64,000 nucleotides of DNA from Actinophytocola sp. (GTDB lineage Bacteria; Actinomycetota; Actinomycetes; Mycobacteriales; Pseudonocardiaceae). The notes under the pieces were generated by a model. It did no database searches and was not told the origin of the DNA. It was given only the letters and a program-made list of their open reading frames with translations. The stretch lies in the NCBI GenBank assembly GCA_009379975.1, contig WHSS01000002.1, positions 16,749 through 80,748 on the forward strand, in the 5' to 3' direction. Both the position numbers and the translations under genes were made by a program. This document shows positions 41,533 through 49,475 of the stretch, one piece after another (the stretch's first letter is position 1; every line of letters starts with the position of its first letter).

Positions 41533-42780
41533 CGCCCGATCGTACTGGGAGGCGTGATCGTCGCCACAGCCGTTCAGGAAACGTGTAGAACGGTGTCCTG
41601 AGCCGACGCGTTGCCGTGTCGGCGCTGGCCCGCGCCGGGTGGTGCGGGTCTTATGTGGGTTTCCAGCGGGCTCGTTTAACGTCGCCCCGCAACTCGGGGA
41701 GGACGCCTCGAGCAGGCCCGCGAGGTTACGGGCGGCGTTGAGGTCACGATCCAGCGTGAATCCGCAGGATTGGCAGGTGAAAGTGCGTTCGGACAGGCGC
41801 AGCTTGGTTTTCACCGCGCCACAGGCCGAACACGTTTTGCTGGAGGGATACCACCGGCTGGCGACGCGCACGCGCACGCCGGCCCGGGTGGCCTTGTACT
41901 CGATCTGGCGGCGCAGCTCGGCCATGCCGACACCCGCGACATGCCGGGCCAGGCGCCGGTTTGCCAGCATGCCGGAGACGTTGAGATCCTCGACCACGAT
42001 CGCCCCACAGGTGCGCACCAGTCGGGTGGTGAGCTTGTGCAGCCCATCCCGCCGCGCGTCCGCCACCCGCGCATGCAGCTTGGAGATCCTGGTTTGACTC
42101 TTGCGCCACCGCTTCGACGGTCTCTGTTTGGTGCGCTTGTCCGGCCCGACCCGCCGCGCGGCTTGCCGCTGCAACCGGCGCAATTCGCGCTGCGCGACTT
42201 CGAGGTGTTTCGGATTCGGGACGACCTCACCGGTGGAGAGCACGGCCAGCGCCTTCACCCCGAGGTCTACCCCGACCGCGGTGCCTGGCCGCGTGGGCGC
42301 GGGATCGTGGCGGGTGATCTCCACCGAGAACGAGCAGAACCACCGCCCAGCCCGATGCGACACGGTGGCCGAGCGGATACGGGCGGTGCCGCGCTCCACG
42401 TGCCGGGCAAGCTTGCGGGTCGACTCATGCGTGCGCACCACACCGATCCGAGGCAGTTTCACATGCCGCCGGTCCTGCTCGACCAGCCCGAAGCTGCCGG
42501 TGGTGAACCGGCACGACAACCCCGCCCGCCTGCCCTTGAACCGAGGAAACCCAGCCCTGCGCCCGTTGCGCTTGCCGTTGCGGGACTCGCCCCAGTTCTT
42601 CAACGCCCTCGCCAGGTTCGCCAACCCCGAGGAATAGGCCTCTTTGGAGTTCTCGCCCCACCACGGCGCCACCTCGCCCTTGGCCCGGTTCCAGTCCTTA
42701 CGCAGCGAATACGCCGACCAGTTCAGCGACGGCGTGAGCCCGCACTCATCGACGATGACCGTACCGGCCACCACCGACAA
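41533..42780 (-). CDS. tnpB: TnpB (IS200/IS605-type RNA-guided nuclease), N-terminally truncated, C-terminal stop absent
   Basis: RuvC-like GVDLGVKALAVLSTGE, IVVEDLNVSGML, DRDLNAARNLA; zinc finger CSACG...CQSCG; SSPSCGATLNEPAGNPHKTRTT tail; usual first ~60 aa not found. Confidence 0.88.
41570..41623 (-). ncRNA. Putative omegaRNA 3' portion overlapping the tnpB 3' end
   Basis: Minus-strand hairpins GCCGAC-N10-GTCGGC (41602-41623) and CCGTTC-N12-GAACGG (41570-41593) at the expected right end. Confidence 0.45.
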
Positions 42781-42855
42781 AACCGGCCACCGAACAAACC
42801 AGCACGCTCCAGCACGTTTCGACCCACAACCACGAACAGCTCCCAGCCCCCGTGA

Positions 42856-44136
42856 TCACCCGCCGAGCAGGCCCTTGGCGATGTGCGTCACCTGAATCTC
42901 GTTGCTGCCAGCGTAGATCATCAGCGACTTGGCGTCCCGTGCCAGCTGCTCGACCCGGTACTCGGCCATGTAGCCGTTGCCACCGAAGAGCTGCACCGCC
43001 TCCATGGCCACCTCGGTGGCGGCCTCGGACGAGTACAGCTTCATCGCCGATGCCTCTGCCAGCGTCGGCCGTTGCCCGGCGCGCATCATCTCGATGGTCC
43101 GGAATACCATGTTCTGCACGTTGAGCCGGGCGACCTCCATCTTCGCCAGCTTGAGCTGCACGAGCTGGAAGCGGCCAATCTCCTGGCCCCACAGGGTTCG
43201 GCTGTTGGCGTACTCGACGCACAACCGGTGGCACTCGTTGATGATCCCCAGCGAGAGCGCGGCGACGCCGACCCGCTCCGCGGTGAAGCTCTCCCGCGCG
43301 CTTTCCCTGCCGTCGCCGCTCTGTTGTGCCTCGGACTCACCAAGCAGCCGATCCTTACCGAGCTTGACGTTGTCGAAGAACAGCTCACCGGTTGGCGAGG
43401 ACATCATGCCCATCTTCTTGAACGCCTTGCCCTGTGTCAGGCCCGGCATGCCCTTCTCCAGCACGAAGGCCAGCACCTTGCGGTCTCTGGAATCGATATC
43501 GTGACCTTCAGCCGCGTCGTGCAACTTGGCGTAGACCACGATGACATCGGCGTCCGGGCCGTTGGTGATGAACGTCTTCTGTCCATTGAGGACATAGCCG
43601 GCCGGGTTGTCCGGATCCCGCTTGACGTAGGTCTTCATACCGCCGAATGCGTCCGAGCCGGAATCCGGTTCGGTGATCGCCCACGCGCCGACGTGCTCGA
43701 AGGTGGCCAGCTTGGGCAGCCAGCGCTCCCGCTGGGCCAGCGTGCCGCGCGAAGCGATCGTGCCCGCGGTGAGCCCTAGGCTCACGCCGATGGAAGCGAC
43801 GATTCCCAAGCTCACCCCGGCGAGCTCACTGATCGCGATGACACCCATGGCTTCCTGGCCGCCGAACGGTGAGCCACCTCCGGAGGATTTCTCTTGCTCA
43901 GCAGGCTGTTCACCCGCGGCGATCGCCGCTTGCTTCGCCCGCTGCTTTTCCAGCAGTTGCTTGACCGCGTCACCCGCCAGCGCGTCGACGCCGAACGAGG
44001 CGAACAGCTTGCGGATGATGTCGTACGGCGCCAGCCTGCCGCTTTCCAGCTCATCGAGCTGCGGACGAATCTCTTTGTCGATGAATTCGCGGATGGCGTC
44101 GCGGATCAAGATGTCGGTCTCGGACCATTCGAACAT
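42856..44136 (-). CDS. Acyl-CoA dehydrogenase family protein
   Basis: AITEPDSGSDAFGGMKTYV; QLFGGNGYMAEYRVEQLARDAKSLMIYAGSNEIQ. Confidence 0.93.
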   Translation of the reverse strand: MFEWSETDILIRDAIREFIDKEIRPQLDELESGRLAPYDIIRKLFASFGVDALAGDAVKQLLEKQRAKQAAIAAGEQPAEQEKSSGGGSPFGGQEAMGVIAISELAGVSLGIVASIGVSLGLTAGTIASRGTLAQRERWLPKLATFEHVGAWAITEPDSGSDAFGGMKTYVKRDPDNPAGYVLNGQKTFITNGPDADVIVVYAKLHDAAEGHDIDSRDRKVLAFVLEKGMPGLTQGKAFKKMGMMSSPTGELFFDNVKLGKDRLLGESEAQQSGDGRESARESFTAERVGVAALSLGIINECHRLCVEYANSRTLWGQEIGRFQLVQLKLAKMEVARLNVQNMVFRTIEMMRAGQRPTLAEASAMKLYSSEAATEVAMEAVQLFGGNGYMAEYRVEQLARDAKSLMIYAGSNEIQVTHIAKGLLGG

Positions 44137-44156
44137 GGTGTTTTCCTTGCGGTAGA

Positions 44157-44368
44157 GGGCTATTCAAAACTCGCCCCAGTGAGGACGGGCCGGGTGCGGA
44201 GCACGCCGACCCAGCGAGGGTAGGGCGAAGCCCTGCCCGAGTGGTCGGCAACGCAGCGACGTCGTGAGCTGGACTTTCGACCACGTTCGGCGACCAGCGT
44301 CCGGCCCGTCCGAACGGTCGAGGAAGCAACCACGACGGCGAGCGGCCAGCCACCCCTTTGAATAGCCC
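44157..44368. repeat. MITE-like intergenic element (GGGCTATTCAA/TTGAATAGCCC ends)
   Basis: gggctattcaaaac...cctttgaatagccc, 212 bp; internal hairpin gggtagggc-gaa-gccctgccc. Confidence 0.75.
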
Positions 44369-44395
44369 GACTTCTGAATAAGACATAGAGAGGAT

Positions 44396-45274
44396 TCAGG
44401 CCCAATCGTCCAGCAGTTCGCCGACGTTGCCGATCGTCCACGGCTCCTCGGTCTCGGTGGTTTCGGCCACCGACCAGCCCCGCAGCCGCTGGATACAGCC
44501 GCCTTGCACGGCGAACACCTGACCGGTGTGCGGGCACTTTTCGGTCGCCAGATACGCCACCAGCGGCGCGATGTTGGCGGGCGAGAACATGTCGAACTCA
44601 CCTTCGGCCACCGGCTGCGCGAAGATCGCGCCCATGCCGGGGGTAGCCAGGGTCAGCCGAGTGCGAGCGATCGGCGCGATCGCGTTGACACGCACGCCGT
44701 AGCGCTCGAGCTCCTCGGCCGCGACCAGGGTGAGCGCCGCGATGCCTGCCTTCGCCGCGCCGTAGTTCGCCTGACCCGCGTTGGGCAGCGTCACGCCCGA
44801 TGCCGACGCGGTGTTGATGACCGAACCCGCGACCTGCTCACCCGCCTTGGACCGGGCCTTCCAGTACGCGGCGGCGTGATGCAGCACGGCGGCGTGGCCC
44901 TTGAGGTGTACCGCGATCACCGAGTCCCATTGCGACTCTGCCATGCCCGCGACGAAGGCGTCCCGCAAGATCCCCGCGTTGTTCACCACGATGTCCAGCT
45001 TGCCGAACTCCGACACCGCTTGTTCGACGAGCGCCTTCGCGCCCGCCCAGTCGGCGACATTGCCGGTATTGGCGATGGCATGACCGCCCGCCGCGGCGAT
45101 CTCGTCGACCACCTGCTGCGCAGGCCCGGCATCGGCGCCCTCGCCCTCGTTGCTGCCGCCGAGGTCGTTGACCACGACGCTGGCGCCTTCGGCGGCGAAG
45201 AGGAGGGCATGCTCCCGTCCGATGCCGCGCCCCGCCCCGGTGATGACGGCTACCCGCCCGTCGAGTGCTCCCAT
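44396..45274 (-). CDS. SDR family oxidoreductase (hydroxyacyl-CoA dehydrogenase-like)
   Basis: VAVITGAGRGIGREHALLFAAEGASVVVNDLGG; YGAAKAGI; start at 45274. Confidence 0.9.
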   Translation of the reverse strand: MGALDGRVAVITGAGRGIGREHALLFAAEGASVVVNDLGGSNEGEGADAGPAQQVVDEIAAAGGHAIANTGNVADWAGAKALVEQAVSEFGKLDIVVNNAGILRDAFVAGMAESQWDSVIAVHLKGHAAVLHHAAAYWKARSKAGEQVAGSVINTASASGVTLPNAGQANYGAAKAGIAALTLVAAEELERYGVRVNAIAPIARTRLTLATPGMGAIFAQPVAEGEFDMFSPANIAPLVAYLATEKCPHTGQVFAVQGGCIQRLRGWSVAETTETEEPWTIGNVGELLDDWA

Positions 45275-45339
45275 ACTGTGTACTCCTTGTAGCTCATGGC
45301 GATTGCGTGCACGCCAGTGGTCAATGTGGTCAATAGTGG

Positions 45340-46188
45340 TCAATCCGCGATCTCGGCGAGGCCGTCCTTGATGACGAGCGTGTCCCCCACGCTGGTTTCG
45401 TAGGCGTAGCGGCTCCCGTCCGCACGGTAGATCGCGGTGGTCAGCTCCTGGCCAGGCAGCACGGGCTTGGCGAATCGCACGGCGAGGCGCCGCAACCGGG
45501 ACACATCCGAGCCGGCGACCTCGGTCAGCACCGCCCACGAGGTGAACGCCATGGTGCACAGGCCGTGCACGATGATGCCCGGCAAACCCATCTGCTTAGC
45601 GAATTCCTCGTCGAGGTGGATCGGCATCGGGTCGCCGGCGGCAGGGCCGTAGCGGAACGTCTGGTCCTCGTCGACCCGCTGGGTCACCTTGGCCACCGGC
45701 GACTGCGAGCGCAATGCCTCGTCGAACTTGTGCCCTGGCGCCTGCTCTCCCACCGTGTCGCCGTTGTCGAAGCCGCGCACGAAGAAGGTCACATACTGCT
45801 CGTTGACCAGTTCACCTTCCTCGGTGCGGGTTTCCAGGTACACGCATGCGGCAGTGCCGTTGCCCTGCGCGGCCCAGCCGGTCATCGCGCCCTTCGCGAC
45901 AAGCTGGTCACCGGGTTTGATCGGCCGGTGGAACCGGAAGTCTTGCTCCCCGTGCACGACCTTGCCCATCAAGGGCATCGGCACGACCTCGAGCGCGGGT
46001 TCCATCAATGACTGGAACACCGGCACGATCGCGAACACCGGACTGGCAACGTCACCGGCCAGGTGCGCTTCGATCGGGTCGTTGGTGGCCTTCGCATACT
46101 CGACCAGCCGTTCCCTGGTGACGTCGAACCGGGCCGGTTCGGTCCACACACCGAGGCCCGCCGGGTTGAACTTCGCCTCGTCTGACAT
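45340..46188 (-). CDS. MaoC family dehydratase (double hot-dog)
   Basis: YAKATNDPIEAHL; FRYGPAAGDPMPIHLDEEFAKQMGLPGIIVHGLCTMAF. Confidence 0.88.
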   Translation of the reverse strand: MSDEAKFNPAGLGVWTEPARFDVTRERLVEYAKATNDPIEAHLAGDVASPVFAIVPVFQSLMEPALEVVPMPLMGKVVHGEQDFRFHRPIKPGDQLVAKGAMTGWAAQGNGTAACVYLETRTEEGELVNEQYVTFFVRGFDNGDTVGEQAPGHKFDEALRSQSPVAKVTQRVDEDQTFRYGPAAGDPMPIHLDEEFAKQMGLPGIIVHGLCTMAFTSWAVLTEVAGSDVSRLRRLAVRFAKPVLPGQELTTAIYRADGSRYAYETSVGDTLVIKDGLAEIAD

Positions 46189-46197
46189 AGGTTCTCC

Positions 46198-46629
46198 TCA
46201 GCCCAGCAGGGCCTTGAACTGGTCGATGGACTTCCGCAGCTCGGCCTGGCCCTGCTTCTCGATGGCCTTGCCCAGCGCGCCGACGATCATCTGGCCCTCG
46301 AAGTCGGTAGACAGGTCAAGCGTTGAGCCTTCGCCGTCGGGCTCGACCGCGATGGTGATCTTGACCTGCACGCCCGCCATGCCGGTACCGGAGATGGCCA
46401 GCTTCTTGGGCGCGTCGAACTCGTCGACGTTCCAGGTGATGGTGTTCGGCATGCCCATCATCGAGATGACTTCGGTGAACTGGGTGCCCTCCGCCAGCGC
46501 CGCGGGCAGCTCACCCTTGAACTTCACGTGCAACGTCAACCATTTCTCGAAGTTGTGCGGGTCGCCCGCGAGGTCGAAGACCTGCTCCGGGGCGGCGGGA
46601 AGCTCGACGGAGGTGCTGATCCTGCCCAT
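46198..46629 (-). CDS. SRPBCC family protein
   Basis: VELPAAPEQVFDLAGDPHNFEKWLTLHVKFKG START-like pattern. Confidence 0.8.
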   Translation of the reverse strand: MGRISTSVELPAAPEQVFDLAGDPHNFEKWLTLHVKFKGELPAALAEGTQFTEVISMMGMPNTITWNVDEFDAPKKLAISGTGMAGVQVKITIAVEPDGEGSTLDLSTDFEGQMIVGALGKAIEKQGQAELRKSIDQFKALLG

Positions 46630-46671
46630 GATGGTGACTCCTTTTGCGTCAGGGTGAGTTGGTGGTGTCTC

Positions 46672-47862
46672 TCAGCGCTCAGCGGGTTGATACGCGGTGA
46701 CGACGGCGGCGCCACCGAGGCCGATGTTGTGCTGCAGCGCGGCGTTGACGTCCGCTACCTGGCGCTTGCCTGCCGCGCCGCGCAGCTGCCAAGTGAGCTC
46801 GGAACACTGCGCGAGCCCGGTAGCGCCGAGCGGGTGCCCCTTGGAGATCAGCCCGCCCGAGGGATTGACCACCCACTTGCCGCCGTAGGTGGTCTCGTTG
46901 TTGTCGATCAACTTGCCCGCCTCGCCCTCGCCGCACAGCCCGAGGGCCTCGTAGAGCAGCAGCTCGTTGGCCGAGAAGCAGTCGTGTAGCTCGATGACCT
47001 GGAAGTCCTCGGGCCCCAGCGCGGACTGCTCGTACACCTTGCGCGCGGCTTGCACGTTCATGTCGTATCCGATGACGTTCCTGGCGGTACCGTCGAAAGT
47101 GGACTTGAAGTCGGTCGTCATCGCCTGGCCGACGATCTCCACCGCTCGCGCGGCCAGCCCGTGTGAGTCCACAAACGACTCGCTGGCGACGATCACCGCT
47201 CCCGAGCCGTCCGAGGTCGGCGAGCACTGCAGCTTGGTCAGCGGCGAGTACACCTCTCGGGAGTCCAGGATGTCCTGCAGCGTGTACTCGTCTTGGAACT
47301 GCGCGTAGGGGTTGTTCACCGAGTGCCGGTGGTTCTTCTCGCCGATCTTGGCGAAGTGTTCGACCGTTGTCCCGTACGTCGCCATGTGCTCGCGGCCCGC
47401 TGCGCCGAACATCCACGGCGCGGGCGGGAACACCGGGTCGTAGAGTTCGACCAGCGCCTGAATGTGGTTCATCATCGGCTGCTCACGGTCGTCGTAGGTC
47501 GTGCCGAGCGAGCCGGGCTGCATCTTCTCGAAGCCGAGCGCCAGCGCGCAGTCCGCCCGGCCACCGCGGATCGCCTCGGCGGCCAGATACAGCGCGGTGG
47601 AGCCGGTCGAGCAGTTGTTGTTGACGTTGACGATCGGGATGCCGGACATGCCGAGCTCATAGACCGCCCGCTGCCCGGAGGTCGATTCGCCGTAGACGTA
47701 GCCGACGTACGCCTGCTCGACTTCGTCGTAGGAGATGCCGGCGTCCGCCAGCGCGTTCGTGCCGGACTCCTTCGCCATCTGCGGGTAATCCCAGCCCTCA
47801 CGACGGCCAGGCTTCTCGAACTTCGTCATCCCGACCCCGACGACGTAGACCTTGTTCGCCAC
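46672..47862 (-). CDS. Thiolase-like lipid-transfer protein (SCP-X type)
   Basis: [51 protein letters not shown]. Confidence 0.9.
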   Translation of the reverse strand: MANKVYVVGVGMTKFEKPGRREGWDYPQMAKESGTNALADAGISYDEVEQAYVGYVYGESTSGQRAVYELGMSGIPIVNVNNNCSTGSTALYLAAEAIRGGRADCALALGFEKMQPGSLGTTYDDREQPMMNHIQALVELYDPVFPPAPWMFGAAGREHMATYGTTVEHFAKIGEKNHRHSVNNPYAQFQDEYTLQDILDSREVYSPLTKLQCSPTSDGSGAVIVASESFVDSHGLAARAVEIVGQAMTTDFKSTFDGTARNVIGYDMNVQAARKVYEQSALGPEDFQVIELHDCFSANELLLYEALGLCGEGEAGKLIDNNETTYGGKWVVNPSGGLISKGHPLGATGLAQCSELTWQLRGAAGKRQVADVNAALQHNIGLGGAAVVTAYQPAER

Positions 47863-48055
47863 AGCGGTTGCTCCTTTGCGCTCGACTGTGCGTCTGGAAG
47901 AAACATACAGGCAGGACTGCCCGTAGGCTAGGAAAACCGCCCGGTTGGCGGGCGACTCAGTCGATCCTCATGGCTTCCGACCTGGACACAAGGCCGCCTC
48001 GCCCGCGGAATGCGAGCTAGCTCACAATGAGTGCTGCCACGGCCTTACTCGGCCG

Positions 48056-48081
48056 ACTTACGTGCAGTAATGACCGTAAGT
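48056..48081 (+). promoter_or_regulatory. Candidate TetR operator in divergent thiolase/TetR promoter region
   Basis: ACTTACG-N12-CGTAAGT perfect inverted repeat just upstream of the 48095 TetR gene. Confidence 0.55.
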
Positions 48082-48094
48082 TACACTCTCTGGC

Positions 48095-48724
48095 ATGACC
48101 GTCAACCTGAGCAGCACGAGCAAGCCTCGGCGTACGCAAGAGGAACGCAGCGCGACGACGCGCCGCGCGCTGCTCGAGGCGACCATCGATGTGCTGGCCG
48201 AAGAGGGTTACGCGAGCCTGACGACCACCAAGGTGGCGGCGCGCGCCCAGGTGTCACGCGGCGCCCAGGTGCACCATTTCCCCACCAAGGGCGCCTTGGT
48301 CGGTGAGGCGATCCAGTACCTGATCGGCCAGGTCACCGAATCCCTGCTGAGTAAGGTCGGCAGCCTGCCGCCGGGCCGTGCACGCACCGACGGCGCGCTG
48401 GACCTGCTGTGGGACACCTACCGCGGCCGGACGTTTCAGGCGGTCATCCAGCTGTCCGTCGCGGGCGGCGGTGACCCGGACATCGACGAAAAGCTGGCGA
48501 CGCTGAACAAGGTGGTCGCGGACCTGATCCGCGGTTCCGTACCGGTGCTCTTCCCCGAGGTCGCGAACTTCCCGCACTTCGAAGACGCGCTCTACACCGC
48601 AATCAACACCATGACCGGCCTTGCCGTGAGCCAGCGGGTCGCCAAGCTGAGCGAGGCCGAAGTCGCCGGCCGCTGGCGCCGGACGAAGGCCCAGCTGCTG
48701 CGGCTGATCACCGAAGCCACCTGA
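48095..48724 (+). CDS. TetR family transcriptional regulator, divergent from acyl-CoA cluster
   Basis: RRALLEATIDVLAEEGYASLTTTKVAARAQVSRGAQVHHFPTKGALV. Confidence 0.92.
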   Translation: MTVNLSSTSKPRRTQEERSATTRRALLEATIDVLAEEGYASLTTTKVAARAQVSRGAQVHHFPTKGALVGEAIQYLIGQVTESLLSKVGSLPPGRARTDGALDLLWDTYRGRTFQAVIQLSVAGGGDPDIDEKLATLNKVVADLIRGSVPVLFPEVANFPHFEDALYTAINTMTGLAVSQRVAKLSEAEVAGRWRRTKAQLLRLITEAT

Positions 48725-48736
48725 GGCCGGCCCCAC

Positions 48737-48815
48737 GCTGAAAGATGCTTTCAGTCCACTGAACGGAGTGAGCGGAGCTTTCAGTCCGTTGAACGGACTG
48801 AAAGCGTCTTTCAGC
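48737..48815. repeat. 79-bp palindromic intergenic repeat (GCTGAAAGACGCC family)
   Basis: gctgaaagatgctttcagtccactgaacggagtgagcggagctttcagtccgttgaacggactgaaagcgtctttcagc, between convergent genes. Confidence 0.9.
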
Positions 48816-49475
48816 TCATAGCTCGTCGAGGTCGATCGGCGGGCGCTGGCCCGCGGCCACGTAGCTCATCGCCGCCGAAGACAGCGCCATGAACCGCAGG
48901 GCGGTCAGCGCCGGTCGTGGGTCCTCCCCCAGGGTCAACGCTTCGTAGAGCGCGCCGTGGAACCCCGCGGTGATGGCGCTCGCGAGGTCGGCATTCGGGG
49001 GCGGCGGTGTCGGAAGGTCCGCGGCGATCCTGCGCATCTCCTCGTCGGCGACTGCCCGGATTCTGCGCAGCATCACCTGGAGCCGCTGCTTGATCTCCTC
49101 GTCGACCGAAGCGAGCGTCGAGAGGTCGTAGAAGATGCGAAACAGTTCGGGCTGCGCGGACCATTTCGCGATCGACTTGTCGAAGGCCTCCCCGATCCGC
49201 TCGAGCGGTCCGTTGTAGACGCTCAGCTCCGCGCGCCAGTTGTAGGTGAACTCCTTCTCCAGCTCCGCGACCACTTCGAGCAGCAGCGCCTGCTTCGCGG
49301 GGAAGTAGTAGGTCAGCAGGCCGGGCGCGATGCCGGCGCGGTCGGCGATCTGTTTCATCGACGTGTGCGCATATCCCCGGTCGGCGAGGATCTCCTGCGC
49401 CGCCTGGATGATCTCTTGCCGACGATCGCCCAGCGGCGGGCGGCCTCGCCGGGTTCTGCGCTCGGGTTCGGTCAT
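48816..49475 (-). CDS. TetR family transcriptional regulator, co-transcribed with MMPL transporter
   Basis: RRQEIIQAAQEILADRGYAHTSMKQIADRAGIAPGLLTYYFPAKQALL; overlaps MMPL stop by 4 nt. Confidence 0.92.
   Translation of the reverse strand: MTEPERRTRRGRPPLGDRRQEIIQAAQEILADRGYAHTSMKQIADRAGIAPGLLTYYFPAKQALLLEVVAELEKEFTYNWRAELSVYNGPLERIGEAFDKSIAKWSAQPELFRIFYDLSTLASVDEEIKQRLQVMLRRIRAVADEEMRRIAADLPTPPPPNADLASAITAGFHGALYEALTLGEDPRPALTALRFMALSSAAMSYVAAGQRPPIDLDEL

Noticed and set aside
42856-44136. Gln/Ala/Gly-rich stretch in the ACAD N-terminal domain (KQRAKQAAIAAGEQPAEQEKSSGGGSPFGG) as an IS footprint
   Set aside because: In frame, without flanking duplications or inverted repeats; probably a natural linker variant.
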